From DATBAK01 sp036787815 (GTDB lineage Bacteria > Actinomycetota > Acidimicrobiia > IMCC26256 > PALSA-610), in contig DAIQOP010000029.1 in the NCBI GenBank assembly GCA_036787815.1, positions 1 to 21,422 on the forward strand: a DNA stretch of 21,422 bases, given 5' to 3'. Below are positions 1 through 6,649 of the stretch, piece after piece (the stretch's first letter is position 1; every line of letters starts with the position of its first letter). Position numbers and translations under genes: made by a program. Under the pieces are notes generated by a model that saw nothing but the letters and a program-made list of their open reading frames with translations, did no database searches and was not told the DNA's origin.

Positions 1-2
1 CC

Positions 3-713
3 GAGCGGGAGCAGGTCGAGGCGACGAACAGGTGGCGTGCGGCGCGCGACGCGTCGGCGGTCGCTGTGGCAATCGATGAGCTGCGCGCCGCGGCCGCCTC
101 GGGCACGGCCGAGATGATGGCGCCCACGATCGCGCTGGCGCGCGCGGGCGGCACCGTCGGCGACTGGGCGGGAACGTTGCGGGCGGTGTTCGGCGAGTAC
201 CGGGCGCCGACGGGCATCGGCCGGGTCGCGTCGGCGACGTCGGCCGGGTTGCTCGCGGTGCGCGAGCGCATCCGGGCCGCGACCGCGGCCGGCCACGCCC
301 CGATTCGCATGCTGGTCGGCAAGCCCGGTCTCGACGGGCACTCCAACGGGGCCGAGCAGATCGCCGTGGCCGCGCGCGACGCGGGCATGGAGGTCATCTA
401 CCAGGGGATCCGGCTGACCCCCGAGGAGATCGCCGCCGCGGCCCGCGACGAGGACGTCGACGTGGTCGGGCTCTCGATCCTGTCGGGCTCCCACCTCGAC
501 CTTGTGCCGGAGACGATCCGCCGCCTGCGCGCGGAGGGGGTCGACGCGCCGGTGATCGTCGGGGGGATCATCCCCGAGGCTGATCAGGCCCGGCTCTTGG
601 CCGCCGGGGCGTCCCGCGTGTACACGCCGAAGGACTACCGCCTGGCCGACATCATGGCCGACATCGCCGATCTGGTCCTGGGTCGGCAAGATGTGTCCGA
701 CAAGGCCTCGTGA
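3..713 (+). CDS. meaA: MeaA-like acyl-CoA mutase (ethylmalonyl-/methylmalonyl-CoA mutase family), C-terminal part
   Basis: The gene enters from beyond the left edge; the frame is open from base 3, and the GTG at 66 is internal, not the start. What is visible is the end of the TIM-barrel catalytic domain, including the phrase FGEYRAPTGIG, followed by a complete cobalamin-binding Rossmann domain. The B12 base-off motif D-x-H-x-x-G is seen as LDGHSNG, with the downstream GLSILSGSH and VIVGGIIP segments typical of this domain. The tail VYTPKDYRLADIM resembles ethylmalonyl-CoA mutase (MeaA/Ecm) more than the classical methylmalonyl-CoA mutase large subunit; this rests on recall of the families. 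These enzymes rearrange the carbon skeleton of branched acyl-CoAs in the cytoplasm. The missing N-terminal part would settle the subtype. The next gene follows after 39 bp on the same strand. Confidence 0.85.
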   Translation, partial: EREQVEATNRWRAARDASAVAVAIDELRAAAASGTAEMMAPTIALARAGGTVGDWAGTLRAVFGEYRAPTGIGRVASATSAGLLAVRERIRAATAAGHAPIRMLVGKPGLDGHSNGAEQIAVAARDAGMEVIYQGIRLTPEEIAAAARDEDVDVVGLSILSGSHLDLVPETIRRLRAEGVDAPVIVGGIIPEADQARLLAAGASRVYTPKDYRLADIMADIADLVLGRQDVSDKAS

Positions 714-752
714 AAGCGCCATGAAGGCTCAGGCGGGCGCCCTTCCCGGCCG

Positions 753-1535
753 ATGAGAAGGCGCATGGTCGATCGGCGTCTCGTCCTCTCGATCGCAGCA
801 GCGATCGTCGCGCTTGCGACGGGAGTGCTGGCGGTCGTCATCTCCCAACCCGCGCTGGGCGTGGTCGCCGGCGCGGCCGGGGTCGTGGCCGGTGCGGCCG
901 GCGCGGCGCTCGCCGCGCAGCTCCAGCACACCGAGGTGCGGCTGGCGGGCGCTTCGAACGATGTTCAGCGGCTCCATCGTGAGCTCGATGCCGTGGCCGC
1001 CATCCTCGAGGAGGAGGCGAACCGGCGCGATTCGGCCGGCGACGAGCTGGCCAACTCGGGTGATCACGCCTTCGACCAGACCACCGGTCTCTACGACGAG
1101 CGGTACTTCGCGGTGCTCGTGCAGCAGCAGGTCGCCGCGGCGCGGCGGTCGTTGCGGCCGATCTCGGTCGTCATCTTCGAGATCGACGGGCTGCACGGCT
1201 CCGACGACGTCACCCGCGATCAGGCCTTGGGTGTCGTCGGCGATGTCGTGCGGCGCACGCTTCGTGAGAGCGACAGTGCTTGCCGGCTCGGCGAGCTCAT
1301 GATCGGCGCGATCCTCGAGGACACCTCCGAGACCGGGGCCGTGTGGGCGGCCGAACGGGTTCGCGGCACGTTGCTCGGCAGCCCGGTCGGCGATTCGCTG
1401 ACGGTCTCTGCCGGGGTTGCCTGCTACCCGACTCATGCGCTCGGAGCCGCCGAGCTCGTTGCGCAGGCGGGCAAGGCCCTCGACGAGGCCCGGCGCCGTG
1501 GTGCCGACCGCGTCGAGACCGCACCCGAGGCCTGA
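753..1535 (+). CDS. Membrane-anchored protein with a degenerate GGDEF (diguanylate cyclase-like) domain
   Basis: A 260-residue protein. Two hydrophobic helices lie near residues 10-30 and 34-55, then a charged, probably coiled-coil linker (about 56-95), then a GGDEF-type fold (about 107-255). Family landmarks are present: TTGLYDERYF (usually LTGLxNRRxF), the strand ISVVIFEIDG with the metal-site Asp at 144, and VSAGVACYP near 218-226. The catalytic GG(D/E)EF loop is replaced by GELMI (180-184), so cyclase activity is unlikely. A GTP-binding, dimerisation or signalling role is possible. ATG 753 is used here; ATG 765 is a real alternative because GAGAAGG lies just before it. The gene may be co-transcribed with the mutase upstream, but nothing in its sequence links it to B12 metabolism. 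Confidence 0.75.
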   Translation: MRRRMVDRRLVLSIAAAIVALATGVLAVVISQPALGVVAGAAGVVAGAAGAALAAQLQHTEVRLAGASNDVQRLHRELDAVAAILEEEANRRDSAGDELANSGDHAFDQTTGLYDERYFAVLVQQQVAAARRSLRPISVVIFEIDGLHGSDDVTRDQALGVVGDVVRRTLRESDSACRLGELMIGAILEDTSETGAVWAAERVRGTLLGSPVGDSLTVSAGVACYPTHALGAAELVAQAGKALDEARRRGADRVETAPEA

Positions 1536-1591
1536 GCTCCGGCGCCGCCAGGCGCCCGCCCTCCCTTCTCCTCGCCGGTTGCGCCGCGCCC

Positions 1592-1745
1592 GGCTCTCCC
1601 CGCCCCCGCCCGGGGCACTCCCGCACTCCCGCCCGGGGCACTCCCGCACTCCCGCCCGGCACTCCCGCCGGCTCTCCCCGCCCCCGCCCCGAGGCCACTC
1701 CCGCCCGGCACTCGCCCGCGCCGCCCGGCACTCCCGCCCGGCACT
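1592..1745. repeat. C-rich degenerate tandem repeat
   Basis: Between the GGDEF-like gene and the hairpin array lies a tract built from CACTCCC and GCCCGG words. A 23-bp unit is repeated perfectly in tandem at 1605-1627 and 1628-1650, then decays. A longer phrase beginning CGGCTCTCCCC occurs at about 1591 and again near 1669, so the tract also expanded by a larger duplication. The plus strand is strikingly C-rich and G-poor. I see no convincing gene; frames are open on both strands only because stop codons are rare at this composition. Confidence 0.75.
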
Positions 1746-1762
1746 TTGTTTTTCGCTCGATC

Positions 1763-2459
1763 GCGATCCGTTCCTCAGCACGGAACGCGCGGCACAGCAC
1801 CACCGCGGCACACCGCACTCGGTTTTCGCTCGATCGCGATCCGTTCCTCAGCACGGAACGCGCGGCACAGCGCCACCGCCACCACCTCGCCCACGCACGG
1901 CACGCGATCTTCGCTCGGTCGCGATCCGTTCCTCAGTACGGAACGCGCCACACCCACGGCCCCACCACCGTCCCAGGCGCGATCCGTTCCTCAACACCGA
2001 ACGCGCGGCCGGCGCACCCGCCATCGCCACCCGGCGCGATCCGTTCCTCAGCACCGAACGCGACCGACGATATTTCGCGCACCCGCTCGGTGTCGCACCC
2101 CGGCGACGCGCACGGCAGCCGGAATCGACATCCCACGTCGCCACCCGGCGCGATCCGTTCCTCAGGACGGAACGCGCGGCCGGCGCCCCCACCACCCCGG
2201 CGCGATCCGTTCCTCAGCACCGAAGGCGACCGACGATATTTCGCGCACCCGCTCCGGTGTCGCACCCCGGCGACACGCACGGCAGCCGGAATCGACATCC
2301 CACGTCGCCGGCCCGGCGCGATCCGTTCCTCAGCACGGAACGCGACCGACAAGATTTCGCGCACCCGCTCGGTCTCGCACCCCGGCGACACGCACGGCGG
2401 CCGGAATCGACATCCCACGTCGCCGCGCCGTCGCGATCCGTTCCTCAGCACGGAACGCG
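1763..2459. repeat. Array of nine 27-bp hairpin-forming repeats
   Basis: Nine copies start at 1763, 1836, 1921, 1979, 2036, 2150, 2202, 2318 and 2433, each 27 bp. The core is CGTTCCTCAGCACGGAACG: 6-bp arms CGTTCC and GGAACG around a 7-nt loop. Before the core stands GCGATC and after it CG. Five copies keep the full 6-bp stem and the TCAGCAC loop or its TCAGTAC variant (1763, 1836, 1921, 2318, 2433). The copy at 2150 has a loop change, those at 1979 and 2036 lose one pair, and 2202 is the most decayed. Intervals between copies are 46, 58, 31, 30, 87, 25, 89 and 88 bp and are themselves related, which argues against a CRISPR. The first two copies are preceded by the palindrome GATCGCGATC and TTTCGCTC. 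Function is unknown; REP-like element, protein-binding array or RNA hairpin series are all possible. Confidence 0.85.
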
Positions 2460-2491
2460 ACCGACAAGATTTCGCGTACGCGCTCGGTGTC
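2036..2491. repeat. ~115-bp higher-order repeat containing the hairpin unit
   Basis: The right half of the array is a longer repeat. After the hairpin comes a conserved interval: CGACCGAC(G/A)A(T/G)ATTTCGCGCA, then a CCCGCTC-type stretch, then CACCCCGGCGACRCGCACGG, then CCGGAATCGACATCCCACGT. Full units begin at 2036, 2202 and 2318, with the next hairpin 114, 116 or 115 bp on. A short hairpin-only unit at 2150-2201 interrupts them. The last unit, from 2433, is cut at GGTGTC (2486-2491), exactly where the cassette described at 2492 begins. This is recent tandem amplification; no coding function is apparent. Confidence 0.8.
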
Positions 2492-2515
2492 GGGTATTGG
2501 CTCAGTTTGAGATTC
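2492..2515 (+). repeat. Left terminal inverted repeat of the cassette
   Basis: GGGTATTGGCTCAGTTTGA pairs with the complement of the right end at 2974-2997. Within 24 bases the two ends differ at three to four positions. The direct word TGGCTCAGTTT recurs at 2524-2534, as expected for iterated transposase-binding sites. Confidence 0.65.
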
Positions 2516-2597
2516 CGGCAGGGTGGCTCAGTTTCCGTTGCCGCCTCTACTCGACTGAGCGCAACGGACGACCACGCGTCGCGTAGCGTTCGTCGCC

Positions 2598-2954
2598 GTG
2601 GACGCAGACTTCGCGCTCAGCTTCGCGGAGGAGTGGGCGGCAGCGTGGAACGCTCACGACCTCGATCGCATCTTGACGCACTATGCGGACGACGTCGTCT
2701 TCTCTTCCCCACACATCGTTCGGCGCCTCGGCGAGTCGTCGGGCGAGGTCCACGGCATCGACAAGCTCCGCGCGTATTGGGGAAGTGGGCTGGAAGGTGA
2801 GTCCGACCTTCACTTCACGGTGGAGGACGTTCGCTACTCCGTCGACACCATCGTCATCAACTATCGCAACCAGCACGGCCACGCGGTCGCGGAGGTGCTG
2901 CGGTTCCGCGATGGGCTTGTCTGCTGGGGGTGCGGCGCCTACGCGCCGAACTGA
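2598..2954 (+). CDS. SnoaL-like / NTF2-superfamily protein (cassette passenger)
   Basis: A 118-residue single-domain protein matching the usual size of SnoaL-like/NTF2 folds. The N-terminal helix FAEEWAAAWNAHDLDRILTHY is followed by ADDVVFSSP, a HGIDKLRAYW helix (around residues 52-61) and three to four beta strands ending LRFRDGLVCWGCGAY. This architecture forms an open cone that binds small molecules; members range from polyketide cyclases to isomerases and non-enzymes, so the substrate cannot be named. The start is GTG 2598, with no clear ribosome-binding site. It is the only gene between the inverted repeats at 2492 and 2997, and its stop codon lies 43 bp from the right end, so it looks like the cargo of a small mobile cassette. 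The right flank carries an assembly gap. Confidence 0.8.
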   Translation: MDADFALSFAEEWAAAWNAHDLDRILTHYADDVVFSSPHIVRRLGESSGEVHGIDKLRAYWGSGLEGESDLHFTVEDVRYSVDTIVINYRNQHGHAVAEVLRFRDGLVCWGCGAYAPN

Positions 2955-3160
2955 CGCCGTCGGCCGAAGCGGCGAACATCAAACTGAGCCACTACCCGGT
3001 GTCGCNNNNNNNNNNNNNNNNNNNNNNNNNNNNNNNNNNNNNNNNNNNNNNNNNNNNNNNNNNNNNNNNNNNNNNNNNNNNNNNNNNNNNNNNNNNNNNN
3101 NNNNNCTGACGCCGTCGGCCGAAGCGGCGAACATCAAACTGAGCCACTACCCGGTGTCGC
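2951..3160. other. Assembly gap (100 N) flanked by an identical 55-bp overlap
   Basis: Bases 3006-3105 are N. The 55 bases before it (2951-3005) are repeated exactly after it (3106-3160). A fixed 100-N gap with an overlap of exactly 55 bases is what a k=55 assembler leaves when it scaffolds two contigs that actually overlap. The likely true sequence joins 3005 directly to 3161. The alternative is a genuine direct repeat bracketing missing DNA. The repeated segment contains the stop codon of the SnoaL-like gene and the right end of the cassette. Apart from this, 2955-3266 holds only the 5' part of the MarR-like frame. Confidence 0.9.
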
Positions 3161-3266
3161 GCGCGCGCCCGCAGACCAACCGTGGCCCCCGCACGACCGC
3201 GACCCCAACGACGTCGCGGTCAGAGCCGCGCGCATCCTCTCGGTCAGTGGCCGGATCCAGACTCGG

Positions 3267-3689
3267 TTGGAAGCAGCCGCCAGGAAGCACGGGGTCGATC
3301 CGTACGTGGTCCGCCTGCTGCTGCTGTTCTCCGAATCGAACCGCCCACTCCGTATCGGCAACATCGCCGAGCTGCTCGCCGTCTCGCACGCGACGGCGAG
3401 CCGAGCCGCGAAGCGGGCGCACGCGGCGGGGCTCGTCGACAAGTTCGCGACGGCGATCGACGGACGCGAGGTCACGGTACGCATCACGACCTCCGGCCGG
3501 GTCGCCGTCACCCGATGCCTCGACGCGTTGCGGCACGACGCGGCACAGGTCCTCGGCCCCGCAGCTGCGACCGCCACGAGCCCCGACGATCTCACCCGGC
3601 TCCTCGGCCCGGCCCCGTACCTCCGACGTACCAGCGAGAACGCCGGCTGGCGGGCGGGAGTGCGCGCCGGCATGCCCGTCGACGATTGA
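3267..3689 (+). CDS. MarR-family transcriptional regulator, start uncertain
   Basis: From TTG 3267 the frame encodes 140 residues with a winged-helix domain: LLLLFSESNRPLRIGNIAELL, the recognition-helix stretch VSHATASRAAKRAHAAGLV, then a wing ending DGREVTVRITTSGR. MarR proteins are dimeric repressors that usually respond to small ligands and control nearby genes. The family's N-terminal dimerisation helix seems to be encoded upstream of the TTG: the frame reads DPNDVAVRAARILSVSGRIQ just before it, yet contains no ATG or GTG back to the cassette boundary at about 3003. The real start may therefore have been displaced by the cassette insertion or may lie in the unassembled gap. The gene ends 10 bp before the convergent acyl-CoA ligase gene; its target is unknown. 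Confidence 0.7.
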   Translation: MEAAARKHGVDPYVVRLLLLFSESNRPLRIGNIAELLAVSHATASRAAKRAHAAGLVDKFATAIDGREVTVRITTSGRVAVTRCLDALRHDAAQVLGPAAATATSPDDLTRLLGPAPYLRRTSENAGWRAGVRAGMPVDD

Positions 3690-3699
3690 AGCCCGCCGC

Positions 3700-5460
3700 T
3701 CAGGCGTACAGCGCGTCGATCTCCGCGGCGTACTTGGTGTGGACCCCGCGGCGCTTGAGCTTCATGGTCGGCGTGAGCTCCTCCGAATCGGGGAGCCACT
3801 CCTTGCTCAGCAGCGTGAAGCGCTTGATCCGCTCGACCTGGGAGAAGCCGGCGTTGGCCGCGTCGACCTCGCGCTGCACCTCGGCCTGCACCTCGGCGTT
3901 CGCGGCGAGCTCCTCGAACGGCTCGTCGATCCCGTGCCGGCGCGCCCAGAGCGTGGCCGAGTCGGGATCGAGCACGATCAGGGCCGACACGAACGGCCGG
4001 TCGTTGCCGATCGCGCACGCCTGGCCGATGAGCTGGCCGGCCTTGAGCGCGGCCTCGAGGTTCGCGGGCGAGATGTTCTTGCCCCCGGCCGTGATGATGA
4101 TCTCCTTCTTGCGGTCGACGATGCGCAGGTAGCCCGCGTCGTCGAACGTGCCGATGTCGCCGCTGTGGAACCACCCGTCGGGATCGAGCACCTCGGCCGT
4201 CTTGTCGGGCGCGTCGAGGTAGCCGCGGAACACGTTGCCGCCCCGGCACAACACCTCTCCGTCCTCGGCGAGCTTCACCTCGATGCCCGGCATCGGCGGG
4301 CCGACGGTGCCGACCCGCACGCGGAACGGCGTCCACGTCATCGGGCCCGACGTCTCCGACAGCCCGTAGATCTCCGACAACGGCAGACCCAGCGCGCGGA
4401 AGAACCGCAGGATCTCGAACGGGATCGGGGCCGCGCCGGTCACGCAGATGACGGCCTGGTCGAGCCCGATGAGCTCGCGCACGAAGCCGAGCGACTCCTC
4501 CGCGACCTCGAAGCGCGCCGCGAGCTCCCCCGCCGGCTCCTCGCCACGGGCGCGCAGCTCCGACACCTCCCACCCGACGTCGAGCGCGCGCTCGAAGTCG
4601 GCCGCTTTCGCCGGATCCGCCGCGACCACCGAATGCAGGCTGGCGTACGCCTTCTCCCACACGCGCGGCACCGCGAAGAACGTCTGTGGCCGCACCGCAC
4701 CCAGGTACACCACGACCTGCCCGGGATCGGGGCACGTCGTCACCTCGAACGCGGTCGCGATGCCGAGGTAGTGCGACGACATCCGCTCCGCGATGTGGGC
4801 CATCGGCAGGTACGAGACCGCGCGCCAACCGGGCTGGACCTCGACCGCGGCGCGGTAGCAGTCGACCGTCCACTCGATGTTGGCGTGGTCGAGCATCACG
4901 CCCTTCGGCGGGCCGGTCGTGCCCGAGGTGTAGATCACGGTCGCGAGATCGGACGGCTTCGCGATCCCGGCCGCGGCGTCGAGATCGACGGGCGCATGGC
5001 CGAGCAGCTCACTCCACGAGAGCACTCCCGCGGGCCGCCCAGCGGGGGGATCGTCGATCACCACGACGTGGCGGAGCGCCGCAAGATCGGAGCGCACGGA
5101 AAGCAGACGATCGAGGTACGCACCGTCTTCGACGATCGCGGCGACCGCCCCGCAGTGACCGGCGAGGTAGTGGATCTGGTCGGCCGCGGACGAGTTGTAG
5201 ATCGAGATGGGAGTCGCGCCGCAGAGCATCACCGCGATGTCGGCGACGTGGAACTCGGGGCGATTGCGCATGAGCAGCACGACACGATCGCCGGCGCCGA
5301 TCCCGAGCTCGCCCAGCGCTCCCGCGAGCCGGGTGGCCTGCGCCGCGTAGTCGTCCCACGTCCACTCGCCGAAGCCGTCGCCGACCTTCCAACGCAGCGC
5401 GGTGCGCGCACCGAACGCGCGCACCGTCTCCACGAACTGGCGGGTCACCGTTTCGCTCAT
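3700..5460 (-). CDS. Long-chain acyl-CoA synthetase (AMP-dependent ligase, FadD15-like)
   Basis: A 586-residue ANL-superfamily adenylating enzyme that would activate a carboxylic acid with ATP and CoA. Motifs appear in the expected order: the P-loop YTSGTTGPPKG (177-187), YLPMAHIAER (217-226), the adenylate-binding YGLSETSG (365-372), GWFHSGD (429-435), the hinge and lysine region DRKKEIIITAGGKNISP (449-465), and a C-terminal catalytic-lysine region TPTMKLKR (563-570). Length and the long insert around 280-330 match bacterial long-chain FadD15/FAA1-type ligases better than short-chain acetyl-CoA synthetases. The chain length cannot be read from sequence. Its ATG overlaps the stop of the CoA-transferase gene (ATGA, 5457-5460), so both are probably made from one transcript and used for the same acyl-CoA pathway. 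Confidence 0.92.
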   Translation of the reverse strand: MSETVTRQFVETVRAFGARTALRWKVGDGFGEWTWDDYAAQATRLAGALGELGIGAGDRVVLLMRNRPEFHVADIAVMLCGATPISIYNSSAADQIHYLAGHCGAVAAIVEDGAYLDRLLSVRSDLAALRHVVVIDDPPAGRPAGVLSWSELLGHAPVDLDAAAGIAKPSDLATVIYTSGTTGPPKGVMLDHANIEWTVDCYRAAVEVQPGWRAVSYLPMAHIAERMSSHYLGIATAFEVTTCPDPGQVVVYLGAVRPQTFFAVPRVWEKAYASLHSVVAADPAKAADFERALDVGWEVSELRARGEEPAGELAARFEVAEESLGFVRELIGLDQAVICVTGAAPIPFEILRFFRALGLPLSEIYGLSETSGPMTWTPFRVRVGTVGPPMPGIEVKLAEDGEVLCRGGNVFRGYLDAPDKTAEVLDPDGWFHSGDIGTFDDAGYLRIVDRKKEIIITAGGKNISPANLEAALKAGQLIGQACAIGNDRPFVSALIVLDPDSATLWARRHGIDEPFEELAANAEVQAEVQREVDAANAGFSQVERIKRFTLLSKEWLPDSEELTPTMKLKRRGVHTKYAAEIDALYA

Positions 5461-6629
5461 CGAGCGCCCCCCTCCTCGGCCTTGGCTTCGGCCGCGGCGG
5501 CCGCCGCGGTCGCGTCCAACTCCGCGAGCACCGCGTCGGTGTCGGCACCCAGCGCCCGACCCGCGTACCGCACCACCGCGGGCGTGCGCGAGAGCCGCGC
5601 CGTCGCCGCCTGCATGCGCACGCCGTCGACCTCGATCATCACGTCGCGCGCCACCACGTGCGGGTCGGCGAGCAGCTCACCCATGCTGTAGACGGGCGCG
5701 ATCGCGGCTTCGGCCGCGTCGAACGCGGCGAACACCTCGGCCGAGGGACGCGCCGCGATCCACCGCTCGACGATCGCGTTCAGCTCCTCGCGATGCGACG
5801 CCCGCCCTTCGAAGGAGGAGAAGCGCGCGTCGTCGCCGAAGCCGATCAACTCGAGTACGCGGTGCGCGACCGATTCGGCGGACGTCGAGATCGCGACCCA
5901 CACACCGTCGGAGCACTGGTAGGTGCCGCGCGGCACGGTGTAGGGAATGCCGGAACCGAGGCGCGGCTGCTCGTAGCCGAGGTGCGCGGAAGCCGACGGC
6001 AACGCGCTCATCATCTGGAGCATCGACTCGAGCAGGTTCACGTCGATCACCTGCCCCTCGCCGGTGCGGTCGCGATGGCGCAGCGCGACCATCACCGCGA
6101 AGGCGCCGGCCATCGCCGCGACCTCGTCGGTGAGCGCGATCGGCGGGAGCAGGGGAGGGCCGTCGGGCTCGCCGTTGATGGCCGCGAACCCGCTCATCGC
6201 CTCGGCCATCGTGGCGAACCCAGGCCGTTGCGCGTACGGGCCGGTCTGCCCGAAGCCGGTGACCCGCAGCAGCACCAACCCCGGGTTCCGGGCGTGGAGC
6301 ACCTCGGGGCCGAGGCCGAGCCGCTCGATCGTGCCGGGCCGGAAGTTCTCGATGAGCACGTCGGCCTGGTCGACGAGGCGCAGCATCGCGTCGAGACCGC
6401 TCGTGGTCTTCAGGTCGAGCACGATGCACCGCTTCCCGCGGCCGACGAGCTTCCACGTGTAGGAGTCGCCGCCCTCGGGCGGGAACCAGCCCATGCGGCG
6501 CACGCCGTCGCCGGCCGGCGCCTCGACCTTCACGACGTCGGCACCGAAATCGGCGAGGTGCCGAGCCGAGCCGGGGCCCGCGAACACCGTCGCCATGTCG
6601 ACGACTCGCAGACCTTCGAGGGCGTTCAC
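5457..6629 (-). CDS. Family III CoA-transferase (CaiB/BaiF type)
   Basis: A 390-residue protein starting at GTG 6629, giving the canonical N-terminus NALEGLRVVDMATVFAGPG. Frames extending further upstream would run into the divergent aguA gene and add no family similarity. Family III landmarks are GADVVKVEAP, LIENFRPGT (92-100), RVTGFGQTGPY and the LPPIALTDE segment, whose Asp (about 168) matches the catalytic aspartate that forms the anhydride intermediate. TGEGQVIDVNLLESML follows. The enzyme moves CoA between acyl-CoA donors and free acids; donor and acceptor cannot be predicted. The C-terminus is an Ala/Glu-rich tail. It is the first gene of a coupled pair with the acyl-CoA ligase (4-bp overlap) and starts only 20 bp from the divergent aguA start. 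Confidence 0.9.
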   Translation of the reverse strand: MNALEGLRVVDMATVFAGPGSARHLADFGADVVKVEAPAGDGVRRMGWFPPEGGDSYTWKLVGRGKRCIVLDLKTTSGLDAMLRLVDQADVLIENFRPGTIERLGLGPEVLHARNPGLVLLRVTGFGQTGPYAQRPGFATMAEAMSGFAAINGEPDGPPLLPPIALTDEVAAMAGAFAVMVALRHRDRTGEGQVIDVNLLESMLQMMSALPSASAHLGYEQPRLGSGIPYTVPRGTYQCSDGVWVAISTSAESVAHRVLELIGFGDDARFSSFEGRASHREELNAIVERWIAARPSAEVFAAFDAAEAAIAPVYSMGELLADPHVVARDVMIEVDGVRMQAATARLSRTPAVVRYAGRALGADTDAVLAELDATAAAAAAEAKAEEGGAR

Positions 6630-6638
6630 GCCGGCGAG

Positions 6639-6644
6639 GATAAT
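6639..6644 (+). promoter_or_regulatory. -10-like hexamer GATAAT before aguA (possible leaderless, bidirectional promoter)
   Basis: GATAAT ends 5 nt before ATG 6650, placing a start site at or next to the A of the ATG. Read on the other strand, 6645-6640 gives CATTAT, 10 nt before the GTG of the CoA-transferase gene. It is nearly the only AT-rich word in this 20-bp divergent gap. No convincing -35 is visible. GAGG at 6636-6639 could instead act as a distant ribosome-binding site. Confidence 0.45.
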
Positions 6645-6649
6645 GGGGC

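Larger units (their letters stand above)
2492..2997 (+). mobile_element. 506-bp transposase-less cassette with inverted ends (mobile insertion cassette-like)
   Basis: The left end reads GGGTATTGGCTCAGTTTGA and the right end, on the complementary strand, GGGTAGTGGCTCAGTTTGA: 18 of 19 bases match, and similarity continues weakly inward. The flanks carry a direct GGTGTC at 2486-2491 and 2998-3003, a candidate 6-bp target-site duplication; a 4-bp GTGT reading is possible if the repeat is taken one base longer. A further TGGCTCAGTTT copy lies inside the left end (2524-2534). From memory, such iterated words resemble ends of actinobacterial IS21-family elements, unverified. The only gene inside is the SnoaL-like one at 2598; there is no room for a transposase. 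The cassette would need a transposase supplied from elsewhere. It is inserted into the last unit of the hairpin array. Confidence 0.6.

Noticed and set aside
1763..2459. CRISPR array
   Set aside because: The 27-bp palindromic repeat looks superficially right, but intervals vary from 25 to 89 bp, are related to one another, and no cas gene is visible.
1280..2800. Long open frames through the repeat region on both strands
   Set aside because: They arise from GC-rich repeats without stop codons; the translations are low-complexity Arg/Pro/Ser strings that follow the repeat period in every frame.
1763..2954. Integron with attC sites and a SnoaL cassette
   Set aside because: SnoaL-like genes are common integron passengers, but the hairpins lack attC core sites and no integrase is present; the inverted ends and direct GGTGTC fit transposition better.
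2683..5691. A 1002-codon plus-strand frame crossing the N gap
   Set aside because: It runs through unknown bases and antisense to the clear acyl-CoA ligase; its composition is shadow-like.
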